Positions 16,254-25,314 of a stretch of DNA of 64,000 bases are shown here, one piece after another. The DNA lies in the NCBI RefSeq assembly GCF_037450285.1, contig NZ_JAQISN010000005.1, forward strand, positions 62,001 through 126,000, given 5' to 3'. The notes below the pieces were generated by a model. That model did no database searches, was not told the origin of the DNA, and worked only from the letters and a program-made list of their open reading frames with translations. A program made the translations under genes and the position numbers. The stretch is from Erwinia sp. SLM-02 (GTDB lineage Bacteria > Pseudomonadota > Gammaproteobacteria > Enterobacterales > Enterobacteriaceae). Numbering within the stretch: the first letter of the stretch is position 1; each line of letters begins with the position of its first letter.

Positions 16254-17021
16254 ATGAACCCCATTTTTGACCTTTCGGGAAAAACGGCGCTGATCACCGG
16301 TTCCACGCGCGGTCTGGGATTCGCTTACGCGTCGGGTCTTGCCGAAGCCGGTGCATCGGTGATCCTGAACGGCACCCGCCAGGCGCATATGGACACGGCA
16401 CTGAGTGAACTACAGGCCAGAGGGCATAACGCCCGAGGCTTTATTTTTGACGTCGCCAGTGAAAGCGAAATTGAGAGCGTGTTCATCCAGTTAGACGCCG
16501 AAAACATTCACGTCGATATCGTGATCAACAATGCCGGGATTCAGTTCCGTAAACCGATGCTGGAACTGGCGCTGAGCGACTGGCAGCGCGTGCTGGATGT
16601 GAACCTGACCAGCGCGTTCCTGGTAGCGCGCGCGGCGGCGAAGCGCATGGTGGCGCGCAACAGCGGCGGCAAGATTATCAATATCGGCTCACTCACCAGC
16701 GAAGCCGCACGCCCGACGGTGGCACCTTATACGGCGGCGAAAGGCGGCATCAAGCTGCTGACCAAATCGATGGCCGCCGAGTGGGCGGTGCATAACATCC
16801 AGTCGAACGGTATCGGCCCCGGCTACATCCTCACCGATATGAACGCCGCGCTGGTGGATAACGCCGAATTCAACCAGTGGGTCTGCAACAGCAATCCTTC
16901 GGGACGCTGGGGCAAACCGGAAGAGCTGATCGGCACGGCGGTGTACCTGGCCTCGTCGGCATCCAACTACGTGAACGGTCAGATGATCTACGTAGACGGC
17001 GGCTGGCTGGCCACGCTGTAG
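16254..17021 (+). CDS. idnO: SDR oxidoreductase, gluconate 5-dehydrogenase type
   Basis: 255 residues with a GAGGA ribosome site. Rossmann motif TGSTRGLG, NNAG, a Ser near IGSLTSE and the catalytic YTAAK are all present, followed by the classical DMNAAL and VNGQMIYVDGGW end. It most resembles IdnO/Ga5DH, which reduces 5-keto-D-gluconate to D-gluconate with NADPH. With the IdnD-like gene at the end of the operon it completes an idonate-to-gluconate route. A related hexuronate or mannonate dehydrogenase activity is possible. First gene of the operon opposite the GntR regulator. Confidence 0.82.
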   Translation: MNPIFDLSGKTALITGSTRGLGFAYASGLAEAGASVILNGTRQAHMDTALSELQARGHNARGFIFDVASESEIESVFIQLDAENIHVDIVINNAGIQFRKPMLELALSDWQRVLDVNLTSAFLVARAAAKRMVARNSGGKIINIGSLTSEAARPTVAPYTAAKGGIKLLTKSMAAEWAVHNIQSNGIGPGYILTDMNAALVDNAEFNQWVCNSNPSGRWGKPEELIGTAVYLASSASNYVNGQMIYVDGGWLATL

Positions 17022-17090
17022 CAAGGGCGCCGCCCGCAGTTAAATCCCAAGACCCGATTACCCTACAAAACAACGATAAGAGGTCAGCAC

Positions 17091-18380
17091 ATGAATCAGA
17101 CCATTGCAGGGCTGCTACCGACCAAACGGTGGAGCAGGCTCATTCCCATCGCGTTTATTACCTACAGCCTGGCCTACCTGGACCGCGCCAACTATGGCTT
17201 CGGCGCCGCTGCCGGGCTGGCGGAAGATCTGAATATCACTCCGGCTATCTCCTCGCTGCTCGGCGCGCTGTTCTTCCTCGGCTATTTCTGTTTTCAGGTG
17301 CCGGGCGGTATCTACGCGGAAAAGCACTCGGCGAAAAGAATGATCTTCTGGAGCCTGATCCTCTGGGGCGCGCTGGCCACGGCCACCGGCATGGTACACA
17401 GCGTCGCGCTGCTGGCCGTGATCCGCTTCCTGCTCGGCGTTGCCGAAAGCGTGGTGATGCCCGCGATGCTGATCTTCCTCAGCCACTGGTTCACCCGCCA
17501 GGAACGCTCCCGGGCCAACACCTTTTTATTCCTCGGTAACCCGATAACCGTTCTGTGGATGTCGATTCTGTCCGGCTATCTGGTGAATTCCTTTGGCTGG
17601 CGCGGCATGTTTATTATCGAAGGCGTTCCCGCCATTCTGTGGGCGTTTATCTGGTGGATGGTTTATGCCGATCGCCCGAAAGATGCCGCGTGGCTGAGCG
17701 AACAGGAAAAACGGGCGGTGGAAAACGCGCTGGCCGCCGAGCAGCAGGCGATCGCGCCGGTGAAAAACTACCGCGAGGCGTTCCGCTCTCCGAAAGTGCT
17801 CTCGCTGGCGTTTATCCACTTCTTCTGGAACATCGGCATGTACGGTTTCATTATGTGGCTGCCGTCAATTCTGAAAACCGCTTCCGGCATGGGCATCGTC
17901 GCCACCGGCTGGCTGTCGGCGGCCCCGTACCTGCTTGCCGTGCCGCTGATGCTGGGCGCGTCGTGGATTTCCGATAAATTCCAGCAGCGCAAAGCGATCG
18001 TGGTGACCTTCCTCGGGCTTGGAGCGGCATGCTTTATCGCCTCGTTCACGCTCGGTGCCTCCCACTTCTGGATTTCGTGGACGCTGCTGGTGATTGCGGG
18101 CGGTGCGATGTACACCCCGTATGGCCCGTTCTTTGCTGCCATTCCAGAGATGATCCCGCGCAACGTGGTGGCCGGGGCGATGTCGTTCGTCGTCTGCTTT
18201 GGCGCGCTGGGTTCCTTTGTCGGCGCGTGGATTGTTGGCTACCTCAACGGTCTGACCGGCAGCCCGGCGGCCTCCTACATCTTTATGGGTGGCTCACTGG
18301 TGATTGCCGTTCTGCTGACGATACTGACCCGGTTCAGCAGCACCTCTGCGGCCTCAACCCGCACGGCCTCCGCGTCCTAA
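17091..18380 (+). CDS. MFS transporter, ACS (anion:cation symporter) family
   Basis: 429 residues with 12 predicted TMs in two halves. The N-half carries YLDRANYGF and, after TM2, the GGIYAEKHSAKRM loop. The ACS family imports organic acids such as galactonate, glucarate, gulonate and phthalate by proton symport. It follows the SDR by 69 bp with an AAGAGGTC ribosome site. In this operon it most likely imports the sugar acid that the flanking dehydrogenases use. A second, distinct ACS transporter follows, suggesting two substrates or two affinities. Confidence 0.87.
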   Translation: MNQTIAGLLPTKRWSRLIPIAFITYSLAYLDRANYGFGAAAGLAEDLNITPAISSLLGALFFLGYFCFQVPGGIYAEKHSAKRMIFWSLILWGALATATGMVHSVALLAVIRFLLGVAESVVMPAMLIFLSHWFTRQERSRANTFLFLGNPITVLWMSILSGYLVNSFGWRGMFIIEGVPAILWAFIWWMVYADRPKDAAWLSEQEKRAVENALAAEQQAIAPVKNYREAFRSPKVLSLAFIHFFWNIGMYGFIMWLPSILKTASGMGIVATGWLSAAPYLLAVPLMLGASWISDKFQQRKAIVVTFLGLGAACFIASFTLGASHFWISWTLLVIAGGAMYTPYGPFFAAIPEMIPRNVVAGAMSFVVCFGALGSFVGAWIVGYLNGLTGSPAASYIFMGGSLVIAVLLTILTRFSSTSAASTRTASAS

Positions 18381-18391
18381 GGCAAAAACAA

Positions 18392-19756
18392 ATGAAACTC
18401 AGACCTACCCGCAGCCGTTTCTCCGTGCTGATCATGCTGTTCGTGGTCACAGCAATCAACTATATGGATCGCGCGAACCTGTCGGTGGCAGGCTCGCATA
18501 TCCAGGGCGAGTTCGCTCTGTCACCAACCCAGCTTGGCCTGCTGTTCTCGATGTTCACGTGGTTCTACGCCATGAGCCAGATCCCGGTAGGCTACCTGCT
18601 GGACCGGATCGGCTCCCGCTGGCTCTACGGCAGCGCGATCGTCCTTTGGAGCGTGTTCACCCTGATGATGGGCTTTGCCTCTCACCATCTGTTCACCACC
18701 GCCACGGCCTCATTTATGATGCTGCTGGCCTGCCGGGCGCTGGTGGGGATGGCGGAAGCGCCCTCATTCCCTTCGAACACCAAAATTATCGCCACCTGGT
18801 TCCCGGACCACGAGCGCGCCCGCGCCACGGCCACCTACTCCAGCGCCCAGTATATCGGCCTGGCGCTTTTGACCCCTGCCCTGTCGTTTATCGTCAGCAA
18901 ATGGGGCTGGGAGATGTCGTTCTACATCTCGGGCATCGTCGGCATTGTTTTTGGCATTTACTGGCTGATGACCTACCGCGATCCGCAGCACAGCAAAACC
19001 GTCAATCAGGCCGAGCTGGAGATTATCCGCAAGGGCGGCGGCTACGGCTCGGCGTCACAGCAGGCCGGCAGCCGGGTTAACTGGCAGTCCGTGCGCTATA
19101 TTCTGCGCCAGCGCACCACCTGGGGCCTGTTTATCGCCCAGTTTGCCGCGTCCTCAACGCTCTATTTCTTCCTGACATGGTTTATTGTTTATCTGGAAAA
19201 AGGCCTGCATCTGTCGATTGATAAAGCCGGGATCGGGGCGATGTTCCCATACCTGATGGCGATGGCGGGCGTGCTGTGCGGCGGTACCTTAAGCGATCTG
19301 CTGCTGAAGCGCGGCCACAGCCGGACCTTCTCCCGCAAGCTGCCGGTGATGGCGGGGATGCTGTTGACCTGCTCAATTGCGCTGGTGAACTTCTTCCAGG
19401 ACCAGCCGGTGATCGCCATTGGCATCCTCTCCGTGGCGTTCTTCGCCAATGCCTTTTCCAACCTGGGCTGGGTGGTGTGCAGCGATGTCATCCCCCGCCA
19501 TCTGATCGGCACTATCGGCGGCTTCCTGAATATTTTTGGCAATCTCTCCGGTATCGCCAGCCCGATCATTATTGGGGTGATCCTGCAGCGCACCCAGAAC
19601 TTCCAGTACGCCATGTGGTACATCGCCGCCGTGGCGCTGGCGGGCTTCCTCGCCTATCTGTTCCTCGTCGGGAAAATCGAGCTGATGACGCCACCGGAAA
19701 GCGAACCGGAAGCCGACAGCAAAAAAAACCTTCATCCGTCTGAAATTCAGGGATAA
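18392..19756 (+). CDS. MFS transporter, ACS family (galactonate/glucarate-like)
   Basis: 454 residues from the ATG 12 bp after the first transporter; a longer in-frame extension would overlap that gene and is rejected. 12 TMs, with NYMDRANLSVAG in TM1 and VGYLLDRIGSRW after TM2, a signature of DgoT/GudP/LgoT-like sugar-acid symporters. The tail is hydrophilic (TPPESEPEADSKKN). It overlaps nothing and is 2 bp from the dehydrogenase, so the operon is tight. The substrate is probably L-idonate, L-gulonate or a close aldonate. Confidence 0.87.
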   Translation: MKLRPTRSRFSVLIMLFVVTAINYMDRANLSVAGSHIQGEFALSPTQLGLLFSMFTWFYAMSQIPVGYLLDRIGSRWLYGSAIVLWSVFTLMMGFASHHLFTTATASFMMLLACRALVGMAEAPSFPSNTKIIATWFPDHERARATATYSSAQYIGLALLTPALSFIVSKWGWEMSFYISGIVGIVFGIYWLMTYRDPQHSKTVNQAELEIIRKGGGYGSASQQAGSRVNWQSVRYILRQRTTWGLFIAQFAASSTLYFFLTWFIVYLEKGLHLSIDKAGIGAMFPYLMAMAGVLCGGTLSDLLLKRGHSRTFSRKLPVMAGMLLTCSIALVNFFQDQPVIAIGILSVAFFANAFSNLGWVVCSDVIPRHLIGTIGGFLNIFGNLSGIASPIIIGVILQRTQNFQYAMWYIAAVALAGFLAYLFLVGKIELMTPPESEPEADSKKNLHPSEIQG

Positions 19757-19758
19757 CT

Positions 19759-20799
19759 ATGCAGCAGAAAACCGTAAAAGCCGTGGTCGCACATGGGGCG
19801 CACGATGTGCGCCTGGAGAGTCATACCCTGAGCTGGGAGGCAGATCGGGTGCTGGTGAAAGTGGAGCGCGGCGGCATCTGCGGCTCCGATATCCACTATT
19901 TCCAGCACGGCAAAGCCGGCATGTCGGTGCTGAAATCGCCGATGGTGCTGGGCCATGAGTTCGTCGGCATCGTCGAGCACGCCCCGGAAAACAGCGGGCT
20001 GCACGGCGGCCAACGCGTGGCGATCAACCCGTCCCAACCCTGCCAGCAGTGTGATATCTGCCGCAGCGGCAGGCAGAACCTGTGCCGCACCATGCGGTTT
20101 ATGGGCAGCGCGCAGTTCTTCCCGCACGTGAACGGCGGTTTTGCGCAGTACGTGGCGGTCAGCCCGGCGCAGTGCGTTCCCTATGCGCAGGAGGCGGAGC
20201 CGCGCGTTATTGCCTTTGCGGAACCGCTGGCGGTCTGCATTCACGCGGTGAAACAGGCGGGGGATCTGACCGGCAAACGCGTGCTGGTCAGCGGCGCGGG
20301 GCCGATTGGCTGCCTGACGATCGCCTCGGCGCTGGCGTCGGGTGCAACGGAGGTGATGGCGACCGACATCAGCCCGCGCTGCCGGGCGCTGGCGCTGGAG
20401 ATGGGAGCCACACTGGCGCTGGACCCGCGTGATGAGGTAACAACCACGGGCTGGGCGGCGGACGGCGGCCAGTTTGACGTCTGCTTTGAAGCCTCCGGCG
20501 CGCCGTCGGCAATTGCGGCGATGGTGGCCTTTACCCGCCCGGCCGGGGTTATCGTTCAGCTGGGCATGGGGGCCGCCGAAGTGAATTTCCCGATCGGGCC
20601 GCTGCTGGTGAAAGAGGTTCAGCTGCGCGGTTCGTTCCGCTTTATCGGCGAGTTCGACACCGCCGTCAAATGGCTGGAAACGGGCAAAATCAATCCGCTG
20701 CCGCTGCTTTCCGCCGAACGGGATATGGCCGATGCGGCCGCCGCGCTGGCGCTGGCTGCCGATAAAGAAAAGGCAGCCAAGGTGCAGCTGGTGTTCTGA
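19759..20799 (+). CDS. idnD: Zinc-dependent L-idonate / L-gulonate 5-dehydrogenase
   Basis: 346 residues, medium-chain dehydrogenase. Catalytic zinc: GICGSDIHY, then LGHEFVG. Structural zinc cysteines: PCQQCDICRSGRQNLC. NAD loop VSGAGPIGCL. Closest in pattern to IdnD (L-idonate to 5-ketogluconate); the RspB/LgoD group (L-gulonate to D-fructuronate) is very similar, and the RspA-type dehydratase nearby fits that alternative. It is the last gene of the GntR-controlled operon, 2 bp after the second transporter. It faces thiF, with only 11 bp between the stops and no clear terminator. Confidence 0.82.
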   Translation: MQQKTVKAVVAHGAHDVRLESHTLSWEADRVLVKVERGGICGSDIHYFQHGKAGMSVLKSPMVLGHEFVGIVEHAPENSGLHGGQRVAINPSQPCQQCDICRSGRQNLCRTMRFMGSAQFFPHVNGGFAQYVAVSPAQCVPYAQEAEPRVIAFAEPLAVCIHAVKQAGDLTGKRVLVSGAGPIGCLTIASALASGATEVMATDISPRCRALALEMGATLALDPRDEVTTTGWAADGGQFDVCFEASGAPSAIAAMVAFTRPAGVIVQLGMGAAEVNFPIGPLLVKEVQLRGSFRFIGEFDTAVKWLETGKINPLPLLSAERDMADAAAALALAADKEKAAKVQLVF

Positions 20800-20810
20800 C
20801 TGGCGGCCTG

Positions 20811-21788
20811 TCACTCCGCCGGAATATAATCCGCCGCCACCAGCGCCAGGTCGCGGTATCCCCGCTCTTTCAACTGCTGCGCCGCCCGGCCCGCCCGGAT
20901 GCCGCTGGCACAGACCAGCACGATGCGCCCCGATGCGGGCGGCCGCCACGCGGCCAGCTCGGCGGGCAGAATGCGCTGAACCTGTGCCGCCACGCTCTCC
21001 GGGGCTTCTTCCAGGCTGCGCAGCTCCACAATGCAGTCTTCCGCCGTCAGCATCTGCGCGTCGAGGAACGGGATAATGGCTTCCGTCGGTTCCGGCGCGC
21101 CGTCAAAGCGAAACTGCCCGAAGCGCCAGTTCACGAAATCGCAGTTCACCATGCAGCCCAGCGGCGATGGCCTCAGGCCGAGCAGCACGCTCAGGGTCAT
21201 CTGCGCCTGCAGCGCACCCAGGGTGGCGACGGCCGGCCCCATCACGCCCGCCGTGCTGCAGTTGGCCGCAGAAGCAGGCAGCTGCGGGAACAGCGCGCGA
21301 TAGCTCGGCGCACCGGCGCAGAAGCCGCCGACGTAGCCCTGCCGCCCCAGTACCGAGGCGGAGATCAGCGGCAGATTACGGCTGAAGCAGGCGTCGGAGA
21401 GCAGCCAGGTAATAGCGAAGTTATCCGCCGCATCCACCACGATATCCATATCGCGCAGCGCGTGATCCAGGCTGCTGCCGGACAGCCTGATATCAACGGC
21501 TTCGACCTCGCATTCCGGGTTCAGCGCATTCAGCGCCCGGCGGGCCGCCACGGCTTTCGGCTGCCCGACGTCCTGCATGGTAAACAGCGTCTGCCGGTGC
21601 AGGTTATGCACCTCCACCCGGTCGTCATCGCAGACGCGCAGAAAGCCCACCCCGGCGCCGGCCAGCTGCGGCAGCAGGGTGGCCCCCAGGCCGCCCGCGC
21701 CAACTACCAGCACCCGCGCCTGTGCCAGCTTCTGCTGCCCCTGCGGGCCGATCTCCGGCAGCATGGTCTGTCGCTGGTAGCGATCCAT
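20811..21788 (-). CDS. thiF: ThiF adenylyltransferase with C-terminal rhodanese domain
   Basis: 325 residues. HesA/MoeB/ThiF fold (1-235): VVGAGGLGATLLPQL nucleotide loop, NLHRQ, DAADNF and the swivel Cys of NCSTAGVMGP. A rhodanese-like domain follows (about 250-325) with active loop VCASGIRAGRA. It adenylates the ThiS C-terminus and passes sulfur to it for thiazole synthesis; the fused rhodanese could replace ThiI. The zinc-site CxxC of E. coli ThiF (YRCLWP region) reads YRALFP, and I see no second CxxC pair. Last gene of thiOSGF; its ATG overlaps the thiG stop. Confidence 0.88.
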   Translation of the reverse strand: MDRYQRQTMLPEIGPQGQQKLAQARVLVVGAGGLGATLLPQLAGAGVGFLRVCDDDRVEVHNLHRQTLFTMQDVGQPKAVAARRALNALNPECEVEAVDIRLSGSSLDHALRDMDIVVDAADNFAITWLLSDACFSRNLPLISASVLGRQGYVGGFCAGAPSYRALFPQLPASAANCSTAGVMGPAVATLGALQAQMTLSVLLGLRPSPLGCMVNCDFVNWRFGQFRFDGAPEPTEAIIPFLDAQMLTAEDCIVELRSLEEAPESVAAQVQRILPAELAAWRPPASGRIVLVCASGIRAGRAAQQLKERGYRDLALVAADYIPAE

Positions 21789-22549
21789 CAGTTAAACTCC
21801 GCCAGGCCAAAGACCGGCGTGGAGGCCGCCGCCATATCGCGGCGCTCCATCGGCCCGGCCAGCAGCGCCTGCTGCCCGGCGTGGATCGCATCGCGGAACG
21901 CGCTGGCCATGCGCACCGGATCCTGCGCTTTCGCCACGGCGGTGTTCAGCAGGATCGCGTCGAAGCCCATCTCCATCGCCTGCGCGGCCTGGCTCGGCGT
22001 GCCGATCCCGGCATCCACCACCAGCGGCACGTCCTTAAACCACGCACGCATGGTGCGCAGCCCTTCGATATTGCGCAGCCCCTGGCCGGAGCCAATCGGC
22101 GCACCCCACGGCATCAGCACCTGGCAGCCCGCCTCCAGCAGCTTCTCGCCCAGCACCAGATCTTCGGTGGTGTAAGGAAACACCTGGAATCCCTCTTCGC
22201 AGAGGATACGCGCCGCTTCCACCAGCCCGAACGGGTCCGGCTGCAGCGTATCGGCATGGCCGATCACTTCCAGTTTGATCCAGCGGGTGTTGAACAGCTC
22301 GCGGGCCATATGCGCGGTGGTCACCGCCTCTTTCACCGTATGGCAGCCCGCCGTATTAGGCAGCACGCGCTTGTTCAGCCGGGTCAGCAGGTCGCGGAAT
22401 GCGCCGCCCGCCCCGCCCTCACGACGCAGGCTGACGGTGATAATCTCAGTGCCGGAGGCTTCAATCGCCTGGCCCAGCACGTCCGGCGACGGATAGCCCG
22501 CCGTACCCAGCAGAAAGCGTGATTCAGGTGCGTAATCGTAAAAGTTCAT
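21788..22549 (-). CDS. thiG: Thiazole synthase ThiG
   Basis: 253 residues from ATG at 22549, 1 bp after thiS; a longer in-frame start would overlap thiS and is rejected. ThiG hallmarks: LGTAGYPSPDVL, NTAGCHTVKEAV, the Schiff-base Lys of RWIKLEVIG, MPWGAPIGSG and DAGIGTPSQAAQAMEMG. It condenses deoxyxylulose 5-phosphate, ThiS thiocarboxylate and dehydroglycine into the thiazole carboxylate of thiamine. ThiO upstream supplies dehydroglycine from glycine, so this is the aerobic route. Confidence 0.95.
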   Translation of the reverse strand: MNFYDYAPESRFLLGTAGYPSPDVLGQAIEASGTEIITVSLRREGGAGGAFRDLLTRLNKRVLPNTAGCHTVKEAVTTAHMARELFNTRWIKLEVIGHADTLQPDPFGLVEAARILCEEGFQVFPYTTEDLVLGEKLLEAGCQVLMPWGAPIGSGQGLRNIEGLRTMRAWFKDVPLVVDAGIGTPSQAAQAMEMGFDAILLNTAVAKAQDPVRMASAFRDAIHAGQQALLAGPMERRDMAAASTPVFGLAEFN

Positions 22550-22550
22550 C

Positions 22551-22748
22551 TCAACCCCCCTGCATTGGCGACAGCACTTCAATCTTGCTGCCTTCGTGAA
22601 TTGGCGTGGCGTCATACAGGCCACGCGGCACGAAGTCACCGTTCAGCGCGCAGGCCACGCAGCTGCGATCGATCTGCTGCTCGTCCAGTAGCGCCGTCAG
22701 GGTAGCGGCCCGGGTTTCGGTCGCCTGACCGTTCAGTAAAATGTGCAT
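22551..22748 (-). CDS. thiS: Sulfur carrier protein ThiS
   Basis: 65 residues with a beta-grasp pattern (MHILLNGQATE, VACALNGDFVPR, IEVLSPMQGG) and the essential C-terminal Gly-Gly that is adenylated by ThiF and thiocarboxylated. The start codon overlaps the thiO stop and the stop lies 1 bp from thiG, so expression is coupled. Confidence 0.95.
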   Translation of the reverse strand: MHILLNGQATETRAATLTALLDEQQIDRSCVACALNGDFVPRGLYDATPIHEGSKIEVLSPMQGG

Positions 22749-23677
22749 CAGCGCGTCTCCTGCGACAGCTGTTGGATAAGATTTTGCGCCACGATCGGTG
22801 CCAGCAGAAAGCCGTGCCGGTACATGCCGTTGACGTGGAAGGTGCCGTCGCGGTAGCGGATATCCGGCAGGTTATTCGGGTAGGAAGGGCGCAGGCCGCT
22901 GCCGGTTTCAATCACCCGCGCTTCGGCCAGCGCCGGGTCGATGGTGTACGCCGCGCTCAGCAGCTCCATCAGCGCGCGGGCGCTGATGGAGCTGGCGTCG
23001 TTGCTTTCCACCATGGTGGCACCGAGCATAAAGCGCCCCTCGCTGCGCGGTACCAGGTAGCAGGGAAAGCGCGGGTGCAGCAGGCGGACCGGGCGCGAAA
23101 ACTGCACCTCATCGCTGTGCAGGATCAGCATCTCCCCGCGCACGGCGCGCAGTTCCGGCAGCAGCGGCGCGGCATGAATGCCCCGGCAGTCAATGATTTT
23201 GCCCGTCGCTTTGCCGTGGTGGATCGCCACGCCCGCGGCCAGCAGCTTCTGCCGCAGCTCCTGCATCGCCTTACGCGGGTCGAGGTGCCCTTCGCTGGGG
23301 AAAAACAGCCCGCGTGCGAAGCGCCCGGCCAGGCGGTCCTCCACGCTGCCCGGATCCACCCACTCATGGCCCTGAGTCATTCTGGCAAAGCGGTTCAGCT
23401 CCATGCTGTCGCGGGGCGGCGCGATGACCAGCGTGCCCTGGCGCTCCACGCCGCTGACGTGCGCCTGCCACCAGTCGGCGGACCCCTGCCCCAGCCTGAC
23501 AACGTCCTCGGGCGCACCTTCGCCTTCGCAGAAGGGCGCAAGCATCCCCCCCGCAAAATATGACGCAGGGCCGTGTTCTTCAGAGGTGATAATTTCCAGC
23601 TTTTCTCCGGCGTCGGCCAGCGCGGTCGCCACGCACAGCCCGGTCACGCCGGAACCCAGGACCGACCAGTGGCTCAC
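22748..23677 (-). CDS. thiO: Glycine oxidase ThiO (FAD-dependent)
   Basis: 309 residues. N-terminal FAD loop LGSGVTGLCVATALADAG, DAO-family body, and the C-terminal GLRPSYPNNLPDIRYRDG and NGMYRHGFLLAP typical of ThiO. It oxidises glycine to dehydroglycine (imine) for ThiG using oxygen. It is shorter than the roughly 370 residues of the Bacillus enzyme but normal for the enterobacterial thiOSGF type. First gene of the operon, 154 bp downstream of the TPP riboswitch on the same strand. Confidence 0.92.
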   Translation of the reverse strand: MSHWSVLGSGVTGLCVATALADAGEKLEIITSEEHGPASYFAGGMLAPFCEGEGAPEDVVRLGQGSADWWQAHVSGVERQGTLVIAPPRDSMELNRFARMTQGHEWVDPGSVEDRLAGRFARGLFFPSEGHLDPRKAMQELRQKLLAAGVAIHHGKATGKIIDCRGIHAAPLLPELRAVRGEMLILHSDEVQFSRPVRLLHPRFPCYLVPRSEGRFMLGATMVESNDASSISARALMELLSAAYTIDPALAEARVIETGSGLRPSYPNNLPDIRYRDGTFHVNGMYRHGFLLAPIVAQNLIQQLSQETR

Positions 23678-23831
23678 GATGTCGCCCCGGCGGAATATTC
23701 AGGGAGAGTTGTTACAAACGTCATACCGGCCTCTCAGATAACTAAGAAGACCCGCGATAGTGAGAAGGGAGAGTATCGGCGTTCGGCGGCTGCGATCTGC
23801 CCGATAAGGCGTGCGGCGAGGCGGCACGTCA

Positions 23832-23929
23832 GGTCTTCCTACGCCAGTATCAACTGGGTCAGGTTCTAAGGGTCGCTGAGCCGCGATAAATCGCAATCAG
23901 CCTCTCAGTCTCTTCGGCGAGACTCCCCT
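23832..23929 (-). promoter_or_regulatory. TPP riboswitch (THI element) of thiOSGF
   Basis: On the minus strand the conserved TPP-aptamer parts appear in order: GGGGAGTC, CTGAGAGGCTG, ACCCTTAGAACCTGA, and TACTGGCGTAGGAA. Pairing across the outer stem (GGGAGTC with GACTTCC-like bases) is plausible. It lies in the leader of thiO and would lower thi expression when thiamine pyrophosphate is abundant. The 150 bp between it and thiO contain GC-rich inverted repeats that could be the expression platform. Confidence 0.93.
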
Positions 23930-24117
23930 GACAGAGACTTTTTTATTGCATCCTGAGCGCAACCGCAAGCGTTTAGATGGATTTATTTCGACGACCGTTT
24001 TCGCCGGATGAAAATAGTGTGCCGGATTCAGCATTTTGCAAAGCGCCGGGCAGGCAACACAATTGCCCGATGCTGAAGGATTTTTCAGCGCGCCTCTCCC
24101 ACATCAGGTCTGAACGG

Positions 24118-25182
24118 ATGGACACCATGACAAAACCGGCCATATCGCATATCGCGTTTCTCACTCCCGGCAACTACCCGGACAGCGCCCCGCTCCAGGG
24201 GCTGGAAGAGACCCTGCAGCTGTTTGAGCTGGGGGAATCGCTGGGCTACAACGGCGCCTGGGTGCGCCAGCGCCATCTGGAGCACGGCGTCTCCTCGGCG
24301 AGCACCTTTCTCGCCGCCGCCACGCAGCGCACCCGGCATATCGAGCTGGGCACCGCGGTGATCCAGATGGGCTATGAAAGCCCGTTCCGGCTGGCGGAAG
24401 ATTTACTGACGGTGGACGTGCTGTCGCGCGGGCGGCTGAACGTCGGCCTCAGCGCCGGGCAGCCGAACCACCTGGAGCTGATCGGCCCGGCGCTGTTTTC
24501 CGGCGACTGGCGACAGGAGGATTTTTCCTACGAACGGGTCCGACGCCTGCGGGATAACCTCAGCGGCCGCTGGCTGGCGGATGAAAATACCCTGATCGCT
24601 TCGCCAGGCAATCAGCAGCGCCCGCGCCTGCATCCCGACTCGCCGGGCCTGGTTGACCGCCTGTGGTACGGCGGCGGCTCGCTGAAATCGGCGGTGTGGG
24701 CGGCGGCGAACGGCTTCAACATGCTGATCGGTAACCTCACATCCGGGGAAGAGACGAACAACTATTACGAGGCCCAGCAGGCGCAGATTGCCGTTTATCG
24801 CCAGAACTGGCGCAAAGAGGACGCACGCCGACCGCGCATCGCCGCAGGCCGGGTGATCGTGCCCACCGACAGTGCGGACAGCAATACGCGCCGCCGCTAT
24901 GCGGAATTCGCCGCCGGCCGCTACGCGCGCACGCTCACCCCGCAGGGTCCGCGCCGCACGCTGTTCTCACAGGATATCGTGGGCAGCGCGGAGCAGATCC
25001 TGGAGCGCCTGGTTAACGACCCGATCCTGCGCGAAGTGGACGAACTGAGGCTGGAGCTTCCCTATGAATTTACCGCAGCCCAGTATCGCCAGATCCTCAC
25101 CGACTTCGTCACGCTGATTGCCCCCGGGCTTGGCTGGCGCCGCCGCAAAAACCATCAGGAAAACACCGACATGGCTCTCTGA
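24118..25182 (+). CDS. Luciferase-like FMN-dependent monooxygenase
   Basis: 354 residues from MDTMTKPAIS; an ATG three codons on is equally possible, and an open frame 47 codons upstream lacks homology. Bacterial-luciferase barrel: SHIAFLTPGNYP, AWVRQRHLEHG, HIELGTAVIQMGYESPFRLAEDLLTVDVLSRGRL (split here as motifs HIELGTAV and LTVDVLSRGRL), and GLSAGQP. These enzymes use reduced FMN and O2 to hydroxylate or cleave small molecules; the substrate is unknown. It stands alone, divergent from the thi riboswitch, with no reductase partner nearby. Confidence 0.8.
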   Translation: MDTMTKPAISHIAFLTPGNYPDSAPLQGLEETLQLFELGESLGYNGAWVRQRHLEHGVSSASTFLAAATQRTRHIELGTAVIQMGYESPFRLAEDLLTVDVLSRGRLNVGLSAGQPNHLELIGPALFSGDWRQEDFSYERVRRLRDNLSGRWLADENTLIASPGNQQRPRLHPDSPGLVDRLWYGGGSLKSAVWAAANGFNMLIGNLTSGEETNNYYEAQQAQIAVYRQNWRKEDARRPRIAAGRVIVPTDSADSNTRRRYAEFAAGRYARTLTPQGPRRTLFSQDIVGSAEQILERLVNDPILREVDELRLELPYEFTAAQYRQILTDFVTLIAPGLGWRRRKNHQENTDMAL

Positions 25183-25314
25183 GCCATGATTCCCGTCACA
25201 GTTTCGCACGCACTGCTAGCAAAATGCGCGGCCGCATTGGAATGATGCAATCTCTTCACTATCATTAAAAATTATTTTCGTGATGACAGCAGTGAAGATC
25301 GACCAGTCAGAGAG

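Noticed and set aside
16877..17539. Long plus-strand frame across the SDR-MFS junction
   Set aside because: Shadow of two well-supported genes in another register; composition is Arg/Gly-rich nonsense typical of GC-rich DNA.
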